Shown one piece after another: positions 11,857-49,414 of a stretch of 64,000 nucleotides of DNA. Position 1 is the first letter of the stretch, and each line of letters begins with the position of its first letter. Under the pieces are notes generated by a model, which was given only the letters and a program-made list of their open reading frames with translations, did not search any database and was not told the origin of the DNA. Source of the DNA: Ciona intestinalis (lineage: Eukaryota > Chordata > Ascidiacea > Phlebobranchia > Cionidae); NCBI RefSeq assembly GCF_000224145.3, contig NW_004190377.2, positions 36,998-100,997 on the forward strand. Direction: 5' to 3'. A program made the translations under genes and the position numbers.

Positions 11857-12559
11857 GTTCCGATTAATCTAATTTTACCGGGCGCTATTGTGCATGCGCA
11901 GTAGCTCGGAACAAATACAATATAGCTCTAATAAATACGTACCGACTGAAAAAAGTTTCGGGGAAAAATATAACAAAATATATTCTACCATCTGTACTGT
12001 TGGCGTTGCTATGATTTATTTTTAAGTGTTACGTGGGGCTGTTACACTACATTCAAAGCTAGATCGGTAAAAAATCAATAATTAGCCTATGTTTGTTTTT
12101 TTTTGAAGAATATTATTATTTTTTTCGAATCATTAAAATTGCCTAATTTTTATGTTAGTAGCACCCGTTAAGGCCTACTCAATGTATTGAGTAGGCCATG
12201 CACGCGTATAGGTATTGAAAGTGGCGCTATAATTTTTGTATTCTAGTATCATTTTGGTGTAAAATGTACTTGAACTAGCATAAAATAAGTTTGTTAGCGG
12301 CACTTACTTTTTGTTGGCTACGAATAACATAGGCTACCAACTCAGTTCTGTAACTTTAAATCAAAAACTTAAGTTTTAACGTGTAAACATCTTGTCTGGA
12401 ACGTTTTCAATGGAGGGTCGTAATAATGTGGACCGAGTGGTCATTGTATTTGTTCCGAGCTATTGCGCATGAGCAGTAGCGTCTCGACGCATGCGTAATA
12501 GCGCCCGTTACAAATATATTAATCGGAACGAATATATTATACGACAACGACACCGTGTC

Positions 12560-12983
12560 TGCGCATTCGCAGTAGCGGATGGGAACTAGACTTACCGTCA
12601 TTAGAACAGCCACTTACAAACTAACAACACATATCAACGGGAAATTTGTTAATTTTGTTTTTAAGTATATCAATAATGTTAATGTATTAAAAATGTGCTT
12701 TTTTAGACATAAAATGGCGACCAAATTTACGTACAAATCCAAAGTTTGTGTTTTCTATGGCAAAGTTACCTAAAAGCGGGAAAGAGCGAAACGTGTCTTT
12801 TTGCAATGCATGTTGTGTGTGCATGAGTTACAAGAAAATTTTAAGTTTTGTCATTTAAAACTGTGTGTGTTTTCTGCAAACTTTGGTAAGTTATATACTT
12901 TCATTTTTAATACAAAATAAAGGTAAATTTGCATATTGTTAATCTTTCTTTCAAATAGCGCAAAAACTTTAAACATAGCAATC
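12560..12983 (+). promoter_or_regulatory. 5' region of vasa with a 5'-UTR intron
   Basis: Upstream of the vasa ATG there is a good donor (CTTTG then GTAAGT, intron start 12886) and an acceptor (TTTCAAATAG, exon resumes 12959). A non-coding exon therefore likely ends at 12885 and the start codon exon begins with 25 bases of 5' UTR. No TATA box is evident. The region is squeezed between transposon D and the coding start, so any germline promoter elements must lie here or within the repeats. Confidence 0.5.
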
Positions 12984-38004
<25,021 letters not shown>

Positions 38005-40050
38005 CTCTTATTGGAATTGAAAAGAAACCGAACATTGCCAAATATCTGAAAAAGATTCTACATTCTGTACCACTGTTTATTTTCTCTCCTTTTCACGGAG
38101 GTTACTTCTGTTGTTGGTTGTTTTTTCTGTGACTTCTGCACATAATGCATGTTCAAATACCACTTACTGCTGGCTGCGCTAAGCTACGTACTTCCACCTA
38201 CAGTGTTGATACGTCAAGCTTGTCCATTGCAAACAATTTTGCAAAATCATGATGCTTCGTTTTTGAATCTGCTGTTAGACTTCTTTATTTTGCTAGAAGT
38301 GGTTTTGCATAAAAATCTGTCATTATTATACAACAGAGTGGTTGTAGCTGGTGCAGTCAAATTTGAATTTGATTATTGTGAGAATTTTTTATGTTCACAC
38401 ACTTTTGTCTTTCATTTTCCCTTCTACGTGGAATTAAATACAACACTTCGTTATTAGCTCTAGTCTAGTTGGTATGGTGAATGTATAAGTGTATTAGGTC
38501 AGTAAGCTTTAGATTACTTGTAAATTGCGTGGTATGAAAAGGCAGCAGTGTCTTGGTAACAATGAATCTAATACAGTTTTTATTTTCTATACAATTCTGA
38601 AAATTAGTCTTTGTTGAGTGGAGGAAGATGGGTAGGGACACTGACTTTAATTTTCTGTTTACTGACCCCATTTAATGTTAATCAGAAAAAATAATGTTAC
38701 AGAATTATTTGACAGTAATCAGTATTATCATGACTTTATAAAACTGATTTATATTTTTAGATATTATAAAAAGTTAAAAAACATTATCTTTTGAACATGT
38801 AAAAAATGCCAAATAGTAAGGTGCTTTTTTTAAATGCTGACCAAATCATAGCAAAGCTGATGAATCTTTTTAGTTTGCGTGTGCGAACAATTAAACTAGT
38901 TTCATAGCTTCATAAAACAACCTTGAATATTTCGTACAGTTTGATTTTGTCTCATAAAACTAGTTTTAGTTTTGTGAAAAAACCTGAGATATAAACATGG
39001 AGAAAATAGGCAGGGGTAAATGTGACTCTAATTTAAGATAAAAACAACAAAAATTTTTATGTTATGTATATGAAGTTTACATGGCAAAAAAACTAGTATT
39101 TTTGAGTCCCATCTTCCCCCACATTGTAGTTTTTTATGTTTTCATTGCCAAACTTTAAAAGGTTTGCTTTTAATTCAATAATTTATACCTCAGTGGTTAT
39201 TCAACCTTTAGATACTTATATAAAAACCAGATCATATAGGGAAAATATTCTCAAAATGAAGTCATTTGCACTTGGAGATAATTTATAAGTCTATAAGAAG
39301 TTGCTTGTGCTAAAAACAGTGTAAAATAACCAATTTGTAGCCAAAATGTAAACTTTACCAATTTTCTGTTATTAGAAGTTTATATGCCTTTAAAGGATGC
39401 AATATTTATTAATTAATGTTGATACAATACCAAATGTCATGCAATAGTATAATGTAGGTAACCTGGTAAAAACTACAGCAGTCGGGCAAGAAAAAGAATG
39501 TTTAAACTTCATTTTTAAAGCGCATAGTAATATTTTGTGTTACTTACCTGTGTTCCTAATAATAAACTTACATATGAAACAAAATTAAAAATGATTTTAA
39601 ACTGTCCCGTCTTACCCAGTGTGTTTTCGAAATTGTAAAGGTAGACCTGTTGTGCGAATTGCTAAATGACTCCTTTTATTATATATTTTTGAAGTGTTGT
39701 TAATTAATAAATGAATGATAGTATTAGGTCCTGGTATCACCCAAAATCATCATATATTTTGATTTTGAAAATATTTAGCAATTCGTGCTTAAGTGTCCCA
39801 TCTTCCTCACACTACTATATCTATTATCTTAAAATAGAATTCTTGTCAATTTCACTCTGTTGTCTAAATTAAGTTGGTATGTGAATTTATAAACAAGATA
39901 GCATGTGTTAATTATGTGCGAACCCGATGTGTTGTCTGCACGACATTCTAGGGTTTCATTTTTTCTCTTTCATGCATACTAACAAAACAAGCATTTTGCA
40001 TCAGTTTGTTATCTATTAAAAAAAAACAAAGAAATAACTTATTTAATGTT
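38005..40050. other. Convergent intergenic region vasa / NOXRED1 with a family A element
   Basis: The vasa 3' UTR should occupy the first ~450 bp; ATTAAA at 38,433 is a candidate poly(A) signal. A family A element occupies 38,614-39,820. The 3' UTR of the minus-strand gene should end within 39,820-40,050. The open frame at 38,149-38,457 is on the vasa UTR side and has no recognisable domain. Confidence 0.55.
38614..39820 (+). mobile_element. Family A inverted-repeat element, full diverged copy
   Basis: Left end GTGGAGGAAGATGGGTAGGG..., right end AAGTGTCCCATCTTCCTCAC; the interior follows the same text as 6739-8540 (for example GAATATTTCGTACAGTTTGA and TTAATTAATAAATGAATG). Non-coding, about 1.2 kb. 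Confidence 0.75.
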
Positions 40051-43000
40051 TCAAGATTGTTTAAATTTAGTGAATATTGATGTAAATTTATTTAAGATCA
40101 TCTGGTGTAGCTGCTGCTCGTTTTCACTTTTGAAAAACAAGGTCATCGGTGTATCGTGCATAGCAACATGAGAAATATCAAACACTGGCAAATTTCTGAA
40201 AATATAAGTTGCAAAATTTGCCCATCTGTTTTAACTTGCACGCAACAAACATCCGATTATGGCAATGATATGTTGCTACAGTTAAGATAATGTTTTACTG
40301 GAAGAGCAGTTTTCTAGTATTCCATATACTTGAAAACAAAAATAGAAAAAGAGTTGATAAACGTGAATGCAACAGGGCCGTAAATTATTTTTTGAATAAT
40401 ATTTTTGACAGTAAAACACTTATGTAAGTGAAGTAAGTCCTTTCTTGCACACCCATCATCACCTAGTGGTCGCTAAAAACATTGAAACTTACTTTACTTG
40501 TACAACATAAAAGAAAAATATAATTACCCTTGATTTACAACTGCGAGTGAATCATCATTGAGAATATGTTTCCATGTGAGTTTCGATGTACATGAATCCA
40601 ATTTAGAAAGAAAAACAATATTTAAAAGCTGAAGAACTTCATTTGTTGTAAGATGTAGTGATGGGCACATGTTTATTGCAGTGTATAACACAGTTTCAAT
40701 AATCTTGGTGCTTGACCACACGATTCCACCTGAAACATTAGAATTAAAAGTCTAATGACCATGCGACAATTCCAAAGTTTGTCTTCAGTATTTTATTCGT
40801 AAGTTTAAAATAAACTCATTTAATAAAAAGCAAATTCCTCTTTTTTAAATGGTTTAAAAGCCAAACATGCCTAAATACGAATATAGAAATAGTTGCTTTA
40901 TAAATAAAGGTTTAGTACAATGGGGGAAGATGGGACACTTAAGCACATATTGCCAAATATTTCCAAAATCAAAATAAATGACGGTTTTTGGGTAATACCA
41001 CGAATTAGTACTAGCATTCCTTTATTAATTGACAACAATTTAATAAAATATAATAAATCACAGGAGGAGTTATTTAGCGATCCGCACAACAGATAAAATC
41101 GAAAACACACAGAAAAAGATGGGGCAGTTTAAAATAATTGCTAATTTTGATTAATAAGTGTATTTATAAATAGGAATATAACCAAATAACACGAAATAAT
41201 ACTGTACGCTTTGAAAATTAAGTCTAAACATTCTTTTTCTTGCCCTACTGCTATAGTTTTCAACATGTTACCTATACATTATATTATTGCATAACAATTG
41301 GTATTGTTTGAACGACAATGGGAAATGTTCGAACTTTAATGGATAAATATTGTATCCTACAAATGTATATGAACATGTAATAACAGAAAATTGACTATAA
41401 CTATTGATAAAGTTTTTATTTTTGCTACAAATTGGGTATTACTACTCTGTTTTTGGCACAAGTTACTTCTCATAAATTATCACCAAGTGCAAATGACGAA
41501 ATTTAGAATATATTTTTAAAATATTATCTTTTTATTATATCAGTATCTTATAGTTGAAAAATCCCTGAGGTATAAATTACTAAATTAAAAGCAAACCTTT
41601 CAAAGTTTGGCAATGAAAACATACAAAATTACAATGTGGAGGAAGATGGGACTCCAAATTGAAATATTTTTACATTAGCAGTATTCTGCAACTTGTAGTT
41701 AACCTACCGAGTTTAACAGGCTGTGCTAGTTTCTTTGCCATGTACACTTCATATTATATATAACGTTAAATCGATATTTTTCTGTTGTTTTTATCTCAAA
41801 TTAAAATCATATTGACCCCTGCCTATTTTTTTCATGTTTATATCCCAATTTTTTTTTTTACGAAACTAGTTTTATGAGACAAAATCAAACTGTACGAAAT
41901 ATCCAAGGTTGTTTTATGAAGCTATGAAACTAGTTTATTCGCAAACTAAAAAGGCACAGGCAAACTAAAAAAATCTTCGGCTTTACTATGATTTAGCGAG
42001 CATTAAAAAATAGCATTTTACTATTTCGCATTTTTTTTACCTGTTCAAAGTATACTGTTTCTATTTTACATATTTTTTTTTAATATTTAAAAACAGTAAT
42101 CAGCTTTGACGGGCGTTTTATAAAGTCGTGATAATACTGTCGAATAATTCTGTAACCTTATTTTCCTGATTATAATTAAATAGGGGTCCGTAAAAAAAAA
42201 TTTACAAAAAATCTTGTCTGACAAAGTGTCCCATCTTCCCCCACCCTACTATAATTCATGGTGCACGGTGTTAACCATATGAAAATGCTTTGTAATGGCC
42301 TTATTAAATCACTGTATTATTATGGTTATCCTATTCAAGAGTTTTGCATGAAGAAAACATCTATTTTTCTTACTCATTTTAACATTTCCAATGTTTGGTG
42401 AAACTGTGTTTGCAATCCAATCCTTTTCAAGGGCTAAATTCACTGTTTCCCCAATACACCATCGATGGTTTGCATTTTTCATAGACCATGTAAACTCAGT
42501 TTTTGAAATGTTGTTGTGTTGAAACATTTGTCTTAAACTAGAACAACAAGTATGTAATTATTTGAACGCGGTAACTTTATTTTATTTAAATTACAATAAC
42601 AAAGGTGCAAGCGAATGGAAGCCATTTAATAATATTAACGCAGCTGATTTAATTTAAAAAAAGTATAAATATAGAATAATATTTAATTTACCGATGCAAA
42701 GGTACTCCGGTGACGAAACTCATAAACAATGAATTGGGTCGAATATGTCCTGTTATATCATCTGCTACAACAGGTATTTGGGAAGGCAAACAGCATAAAA
42801 ATATGACATCACATCTTCTTACTACTTCTTTGTTATCATGGAAGCAGTTTACACCCACCTTCTGAAATGACCCTAAAATGTTGTATCTTAATCAACACCT
42901 TCAAACAAGTAAAATCTATGCTCCAATAAATATGTAATCTAGATTAGCAAAATATCTCCAACAAAGTAAAATACATGGTAACTCGTAAGCTGGCACGAGG

Positions 43001-46000
43001 TGTATGAAACCCTGGGATATAACGACTGTCTTTTCCGACCACGCGAAGATAAAGTAAGTTACATTCATTCATTTCTAAATCTTGTATCCGATAACAGTAA
43101 CATGCGCGCTTATGTCGATCTCAAACTACAAAGGTGAACATGATTATGAAACCTTTGTAAGTGCGTGATGTATAAATTAATTTAAGAAATATAGTTTAAT
43201 TTTTTGCCACCATTAAACTGTGCACTTGTGTGTTTGACACATTGAATTAAACATACAAAAACATGTTTCAATACTCGCAGGACACAGTTTTATTGGATGT
43301 TTGTTTTCTTCCACACCTCTTGCAATGACTGCAGCTTAAAAACGTGGATTGAAAACGTTATCCGTGTATGGCAATTTTCAACTTTAAAACTACTGCTCCT
43401 GGTGACAGGATCGGAAATGATATTTTAAACAATCACCAGAGATCCGTTCTTGTCACACTAACAAAAGCATATAAATAATGATTCTTTAGGTCCCTAAGCA
43501 CTAGTTAAATAAACCTTTTCTATTGTTGCACTTTATACTTTGTTTGATTTATTTTAAAGAGACCACTGTGGAAGACCATAAACTCTCAATTTGTTTTACA
43601 TTTTTAAACTGTGCATGGTTCTACGTTTACTTTATTGATAGAGCTTGTACATTCACTTTCACCATAATTTGATTATTTCAGTGTTCAACACCGACATGAG
43701 TACTGTTGCTTGGCAGGCGGTTGACAGACTTGTGTTTTTGTTTTTTTAAATTTCTTAATTTCCCCTTATGCCCGCCCTAATTACATGTGCGGTTGTGTGA
43801 TAATAATTTATGGTATCTTAAATGGTACGACGGCGTGGCAAAATAATTAGCCCGCCTGCCTCTAACTAAGAGGTAATGAGTTCAAGGCTCGTCGCTGCTA
43901 CCAATGTGGGTGTATATGTCCTTGGGCAAGACACTTAACGGAAATTGCTCCAACCCAGTGGTGACTAAGTGGTTGACCAAATTATCAGCCATATATAAAA
44001 AATGAAACAATCTACCAAAAAATAGTCACCTACAAAGTAACATACAGGGTAACTCTAAAAAAAGTAACATACAGGGTAAAAATAAATAAGCTGGAGGTGT
44101 ATCAACATCTGTGTTATAACGACTGTCGTTTTCCGGCCCCAAGGGTAAAGTAAGAGACATTCATTCAAACTGACATCAGGAGTAACCTTTCACATACTCG
44201 AGCTCCAGTCATTTCAAGGATCTGTGATTCGTTTGATGTGGCCGTTACGAACCTCTTTATCCTATATCTGTGTTCAATCATTAATTCGCAATAAACCAGG
44301 CATTATACTTAGTGCGCATTTTCCTTTTTGCTTCTTATTTATTATTATTATTTTTATTCTTTATTTTTAATTTTTTATCTCGTGTTTATTTATACTGTGA
44401 TGTGTATTAATGTAATGCACTTGTTTCTAAATCCTACATATGTGTGCACTTGAAACTGTTTATTGTAAACTTCGGTGGAATTTCTTTTGGGGGGTTTGAT
44501 TTTCCATCATGCTCCAATCTTTGGGTCAATATTCTTTAAGGCCGACTCCCCCTATTGTATGGGTTGTGTTCTTATACACCCACTTTTCTGTATGGTTTAA
44601 GAGTCACGCCCCTTTTATACAAAACATTATTTTTTCTTTTTCATTAATAAGCGTGTTACAACAACAGTTGTTTTACCGCTACTACCTGTCTTTTCGCTTT
44701 TGTCAACTTTCTTGTTCTTCGTTATCGTGACCGAAGAGACGTAATAAATTTCATTCATTCATTCATTGAAAAATATATATTACAAGCTTGGCAATTAAAT
44801 CTAAGTATGCAAACTAACAATGATTTAAAACTAATTAGGTAAAGAAAACTACTGCTTAATTTGGGAAAAGGTGTGCATAAAATTATTAGAATATAGTTAC
44901 CAAGAGATTCTGGTCGGCGAGTTGAAATATACAATTCATTTGGTTTAACATCAGTAAATTTGAGCATAGACAACACTATTTGTTTTCCCAATCTTCCACA
45001 TCCAATAAAACCAATCTTTAACGCATCACGAGGTGGAGATTGATGGAGAAATTGGATTGTTTTTTGATTTATCGGATGTCTTATCTCAGACAGAACTTGC
45101 CTAAAAATTAATCAAACTGTAACACATACAGTCAGTTAGATAACGAATAATGTATAAATAACAATTAACTACTACTAAAACAGATTACAAAAAATTATAG
45201 ACAAAAGTCTTAAAAAACAAAAATTAAAAAAATAGCAAATTTGTTGGGTTGCTAAAGTTAAAACCAAAATTTTCAATAAAATTTTTGTGAGTGCTAAACT
45301 TATTAACACAAAAGCAGTAGCAGGTCAGTTAATCGTTTTGATTTAACCCTTTAGGGACGAGATATATTATAACAAATTTTCTACTTTTGACCGACTGTCA
45401 CATTTTGCTTCTTCGCACAAACAGCGACAATGAACGTTAAGGTTGACGGGCGAAGTCTATATTGCGAATCAGCTAAAAACGATTTACAAACTGTTTTAAT
45501 CAATTAAAAACCTCACAAACCCTAGATTTGCATAAAAATAAGATGTACGTCAACACCATTTTAAGTTTTCCGAGGTGCTGATATTATGCATATCGTGCGA
45601 TCAATGTCCTTTAACCGTTTAACAAACGAGTTGCTTTATTCCGCCAGTTTGAAAAGCATATGAACGATAAGCAGCAGGTTTGGTTAATTAATAGTCGCCA
45701 TTATTATTAACACTGCCATGGAAAGTATAGCACAAACATGTGTCAGTGCGAATGATGAAAACTCGTATATTCGGTATTTTCCTAACTATAATAAACCTGG
45801 CTTCTTCTGCAGTTTAAAAAATCAGCGCCTATGTATATGCGCCTGGGTGTTGGGGTAATGAGCCAAACCTAACTCAAATCCCAGGTTCTTGTCAAGTACA
45901 TCAAGCCCAAAGAATCGAATTTCAGGCTTTACAAAGTGTTTTAAAAACATGGGACTATACAAAGAAGACGGAAATTTTTTTCCGCTAGAGGCGGTAATTA

Positions 46001-46871
46001 TTTAAATTAAAAAATACGGAAAATCGAACAAAACAGCACTACAAAGTGTTAATAAGTGTAAAACAAATTAATTAAATAATAAAAATACCTTTCTAAATAC
46101 ATAAAACACTAGTAAGAACATATTTCCCACATTAGGTCGGTTATATACGCTCTTTCGTTGCGTTTACTGTCGTCGAGTCTGTGGTGTAGCGGTTTGCGTG
46201 CGGTCGTAAACTCTCTTTGTTTCATGGAATACTTTTTTATATTTTTTTTCAAGTTTTTTTTTTGTTTGCCGAGTTTGGGGTTAGGAGTTAGGGGTTAGGG
46301 GTTAAGGTTAGAGGTTAGGGGTTAGGGGTTAGTGTTAGGGGTTAGTGTTAGGAGTTAGGGGTTTATATCTTATGTGTATAAACCGTGAAACTAACTGCTC
46401 CCCATAAAATAGAGAAACGAATTTGTCATCGCCTCCTAGCGGAAAATTTTTTCTGTCTTCTCTGTATAGCTCCATGTGTTTTAAAAGTCTGTGTACGTCC
46501 AACAATTGCTGGTATGAAACAATTCATGATACACTTGCGTATTTGCAAGAAAGGTATGGAAAAGTAATAAATGTTGTGTTATTGGCACAAAGTTTAGTTT
46601 AATTCTCCAAAGAGCGTTTAAAGTTCAGTTCAATATATAATGCATACGCCTACCTCATTTCATTCAAAGTTGAAACTATATAAACAGCGTGTGCACATGT
46701 TGTGACTGCAAAGGCATGATGTCTTGGTCGTAAACACAAATATTTTTTTTCTTCATTTGATAAGGAATGATTGAAACTTAGTGAATTCAGAGAAACAGTA
46801 ATATCTTGTGCGTTTGACTCGAAATCTAATTGATTAAATCTATATTGCAGATCCATACTGCATAAGTGCAT
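40051..46871 (-). CDS. NOXRED1: NOXRED1 homologue (predicted NADP-dependent oxidoreductase, P5CR-like fold)
   Basis: Six coding exons on the minus strand: 46654-46871, 44901-45100, 42692-42872, 42374-42537, 40528-40729 and 40051-40126. All phases agree. From the inner Met at 46856 the protein is 341 aa; from 46871 it is 346, close to the human length. Exon 2 holds the Rossmann dinucleotide motif GFIGCGRLGKQIV, then a second strand ISTRRPESL; exon 3 has VIFLCCLPSQIP as in vertebrate NOXRED1. Exon 5 (SGIVWSSTKIIETVLYTAIN) is the helical dimerisation-type domain. The protein is related to pyrroline-5-carboxylate reductase, but its substrate is not established in the family. The last exon (24 residues to a TGA) is the least certain. 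Introns are packed with repeats. The start is uncertain because the frame stays open upstream to 46,979. Confidence 0.9.
40916..42252 (-). mobile_element. Family A inverted-repeat element, full reversed copy in NOXRED1 intron 4
   Basis: Begins TGGGGGAAGATGGGACACTT and ends AAAGTGTCCCATCTTCCCCC then ACCCTACTAT. At 1.34 kb it is the best complete copy here and it fixes the length of the family. It has no coding capacity beyond short frames. Confidence 0.85.
42964..43076 (+). mobile_element. SINE 3' fragment in NOXRED1 intron 2
   Basis: Starts CAAAGTAAAATACATGGTAA and contains GCTGGCACGAGGTG, ACGACTGTCTTTTCCG and GTAAGTTACATTCATTC. 5'-truncated copy of the SINE at 37501. Confidence 0.75.
43822..44166 (+). 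mobile_element. tRNA-headed SINE, full but diverged copy in NOXRED1 intron 2
   Basis: Head GACGGCGTGGCAAAATAATTAG (A box damaged), B-box region AATGAGTTCAAGGCTC, then the standard body and tail. CAAAGTAACATACAGGGTAA occurs twice, a short internal duplication. Confidence 0.8.
44300..44767 (+). mobile_element. 5'-truncated LINE 3' end with (CATT)n tail
   Basis: Ends GTAATAAATTTCATTCATTC with a tetranucleotide tail. About 170 bp match the reversed block at 29,515-29,700. The 5' limit is approximate. SINE tails here also end in ATTC repeats, which suggests the SINE borrows this LINE's machinery. Confidence 0.7.
45101..46653. repeat. NOXRED1 intron 1 with a fold-back element carrying telomere-like repeats
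   Basis: About 45,340-45,860 shares text with about 29,770 (AACCCTTTAGGGACGA-type). About 45,935-46,008 and 46,431-46,485 are inverted repeats (CTATACAAAGAAGACGGAAA against its reverse). Between them, 46,268-46,362 holds degenerate GGGGTTAG repeats and a tRNA-like word GTGTAGCGGTTTGCGTG. Confidence 0.55.
46268..46362 (+). repeat. Degenerate telomere-like tandem repeat (GGGGTTA)n
   Basis: A run of about a dozen units of the type GGGTTAGGGGTTAG with AGTGTTAG variants, inside the fold-back element of NOXRED1 intron 1. A similar run is at 57,958-58,022. Confidence 0.75.
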
Positions 46872-47323
46872 AGTGAAAGTTTTAAGGTACTTTTTAACAA
46901 GGAAATTCAAAATAAAAGTAATGCTGGTGTCAGTGAAAAATTTCCTCTTAAAATATATATAAATAGACAGACCATACAAACTGGGTCCCTTTAGTTAGTG
47001 CATGTCCGCTATGTCCACTTTGTTCGCTACATAGTGGACATGGCGGACATACTGAATATTGTGGACATGAACTAATTAAACCCTACATACACAGTACGCA
47101 CTCACTCAGCTTCACCAAACAAGTTCCTATAGTAACCACAAAAATAAAAAAAGTACAAGAGAGCATGTAATCATAGTTTAGATATCTGTGATGTAATATC
47201 ACAGATGAGAGAGGCCACTCGTAAACTCGATATTTCCTTCTCATCTGTGGTAATATCACTAATATCATAGTATTATTAAACTATGCTAATATGAATCAAA
47301 GCATAAAAATATCGAATAGTCAA

Positions 47324-47364
47324 ACCAAAGAGATTAAAACCAATCTGGTTTTAATCTCTTTGGT
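47324..47364. repeat. Perfect 19-bp inverted repeat with 3-nt loop
   Basis: ACCAAAGAGATTAAAACCA, loop ATC, then its exact reverse complement. It may be a tiny fold-back transposon end, a cruciform or a hairpin RNA; the sequence alone does not decide. Confidence 0.85.
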
Positions 47365-47412
47365 CCAACCATAGTACACTTAACAGAGGATGCCATGCTT
47401 ATACCATATACT

Positions 47413-47745
47413 CACAGAAATATATAAGAGTAGAACGCGCAACTGCCCAAAACCGTGATGTATTCTTTTTTCTATTTACGTGTGGGGGGCGGCTAATGTT
47501 GAAGTTGTGGTTCGCGCTCCGCAGCCTCGCCACGACGCTGTTCCATCCTGCCCCCAGAGTTGCTTTATATTCATTCTTTATGCATTAGTGTTAAATTTAG
47601 CTATCTTTGTATCATTAAATCTGTGCCAGAGCACAATCAACTGCTACACACGTGACAGCCAACTCCGACCCCATTTCGCTTGGTCGCCATTGTAAAAGAT
47701 AGGTGCATAGTATTTTTGGGAGGTTTTAGCTGTTTGTTTCAAAAA
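47413..47745 (-). mobile_element. CACAG-type MITE, truncated copy
   Basis: Starts CACAGAAATATATAAGAGTA and GAACGCGCAACTGCCCAAAA, the distal end of the family read in reverse, as at 56728. It stops near 47,745 without the other terminus. Confidence 0.75.
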
Positions 47746-48063
47746 CTACTAATAAGATAAGAAAAACACTGATCCAATATTTTGCAGGTTGGGTATGGTG
47801 TGAATGTAATATGGCAATGAAATGCGATAAAACAAATAAAGGTGGTAAAACTTCTTAATGTAAAATAGTATCATATTCCTGGACCTGGTCATTATTAAAG
47901 AATTTAAAAATATAAAACATATTCACTTGATCTGGTACTTATTAGTGGTTTCTATTTTATAAAGTGAATAGAAATTTAAATTTGGATAATATAAAGCGCT
48001 GGGTTTAAATTCCATTGATCCAATAAAATTACTGCGTGGTGAGTCATTCCTGCTGGTGCAAGC

Positions 48064-48525
48064 TGTTATAGGGGTGCGGTAATATACATGGTTCAACGGT
48101 CGCGCCCAGTGGTTCCGTTCATGCTTGCGCTCATCGCAACGTAACGACTCCATAACGCTAAGTCGACAACTCATTTTATTAGCGGACAACGAGCGGCACC
48201 AGGCTAGGGACAAACGTGAGGACAGCAAGAGTTTAAGAGAGCTCCTACTGCCCTCCAAACACAGAAAATAGGAGGGCTTTTATAGCGTGGAACATGTGCG
48301 CGAACACAAGACACGGAAGAGATAACTGACACGAAAGAATAGTAGGCTGTTATACCATTTCCTGGTATTAATAGGAAACACGCTGTGTCGCTCGATCATT
48401 AACACAATTACACTGTAAGTAATAGTTACGCAACACGACTGTTTAATATTCAATCTTTAAGTATTAAGTTAATTTGGAAAACTATATAATATATATCTGT
48501 GCTCGAAACACACTGAATCGCTACA
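48064..48525 (-). mobile_element. LTR copy, same family as the solo LTR at 7283
   Basis: Read on the minus strand it starts TGTAGCGATTCAGTGTGTTT and shares GAGCACAGATATATATTATA, the TATA box in GCTATAAAAGCCC and the GGAGGGCAGTAGGAGC block, ending CGCACCCCTATAACA. No clean target duplication. It contains an accidental minus-strand frame. Confidence 0.75.
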
Positions 48526-48708
48526 ATGTACTGCTGGATGGCTTTATTGATCATTCATCAATAGCACTGCTTCGTATATCTGTTGGCTGAAATTTAGCTG
48601 CATATTGGTACTGTATAACATGTATCACTTTAATAGGCAGCTATGCAGCCAAATGCAGAGGCATGCCTAGTGATTCTCCAGATTGTTTACAAAAATGAGG
48701 ATAATCTT

Positions 48709-49400
48709 TAGTGGGGTGGGGGGAGATGGGACACTTTGTCAGAGGAGACTTTTTTTCAATTTTATTTTTACGGACCCCTATTTAATTATAATCAGAAAAA
48801 TAAGGTTACAGAATTATTCGACAGTATTATCACGACTTTATGTAACGCCCGTCAAAGCTGATTACTGTTTTTAAATATTAAAAAAAAATATGTAAAATAG
48901 AAACAGTATACTTTGAACAGGTAAAAAATGCAAAATAGTAAGGTGCTATTTTTAATGCTCGCTAAATCATAGTGAAGCCAATGAATTTTTTAGTTTGCGT
49001 GTGCGAACAATTAAACTAGTTTCATAGCTTCATAAAACAACCTTGAATATTTCGTACAGTTGGATTTTTATAAAACTAGTTTTACTTTTGTAAAAAAAGC
49101 ACTGAGATATAAACAGGAAGAAAATAGACAGGGGTTAATATGACTTTAATTTGAGATAAAAACAACAGAAAAATAACGGTTTAACGTTATATATATGAAG
49201 TTTACATGGCAAAGAAACTAGCACAGCGTGTTAAACTCGGTAGGTTAACTACAAGTTGCAGAATACTGCTAATGTAAATATGTTTCAATTTAGAGTCCCA
49301 TCTTTCCACACATTGTAGTTTTGTATGTTTTCATTGCCAAACTTAGAAAGGTTTGCTTTTAATTTACAAATTTATACCTCAGAGGGATTTCAACTAAAAG
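48709..49400 (+). mobile_element. Family A element, left part (split by a 4.4-kb insert)
   Basis: Begins GTGGGGTGGGGGGAGATGGG and follows the family to TTATACCTCAGAGGGATTTC, equivalent to position ~7,890 of the complete copy. The right part of a family A element in the same orientation resumes at about 53,812. Confidence 0.75.
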
Positions 49401-49414
49401 ATCCCTTTAATTAG

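Larger units (their letters stand above)
9301..12540. mobile_element. Inverted-repeat element D, interrupted by nested insertions
   Basis: The outer element has ends ...GTTCGTTCCGAT (9305-9316, resuming TAATCTAATTTTACC at 11865) and, inverted, ATTAATCGGAACGAATAT (about 12,522-12,540). Inside these ends about 75 bp match in inverted orientation: GGGCGCTATTGTGCATGCGC at about 11,880 against the reverse strand of about 12,450-12,510. A CACAG-type MITE (9317-11856) is inserted next to the left end with TSD GTTCCGAT. Without the insert the element is about 690 bp and non-coding. It ends roughly 440 bp upstream of the vasa start codon, so it may overlap vasa regulatory DNA. Confidence 0.65.
46872..48063. 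repeat. 5' flank of NOXRED1: short palindromes and a MITE fragment
   Basis: Bases 46,984-47,090 form a short inverted-repeat unit (TTAGTTAGTGCATGTCCGC ... reversed GGACATGAACTAATTAAAC). Bases 47,170-47,260 are partly palindromic. Bases 47,324-47,364 form a perfect 19-bp hairpin. A CACAG-type MITE half lies at 47,413-47,745. No gene is supported. Confidence 0.5.

Noticed and set aside
38149..38457. 102-aa ORF downstream of vasa
   Set aside because: It lies in the expected vasa 3' UTR, has no recognisable domain and no splice or start context.
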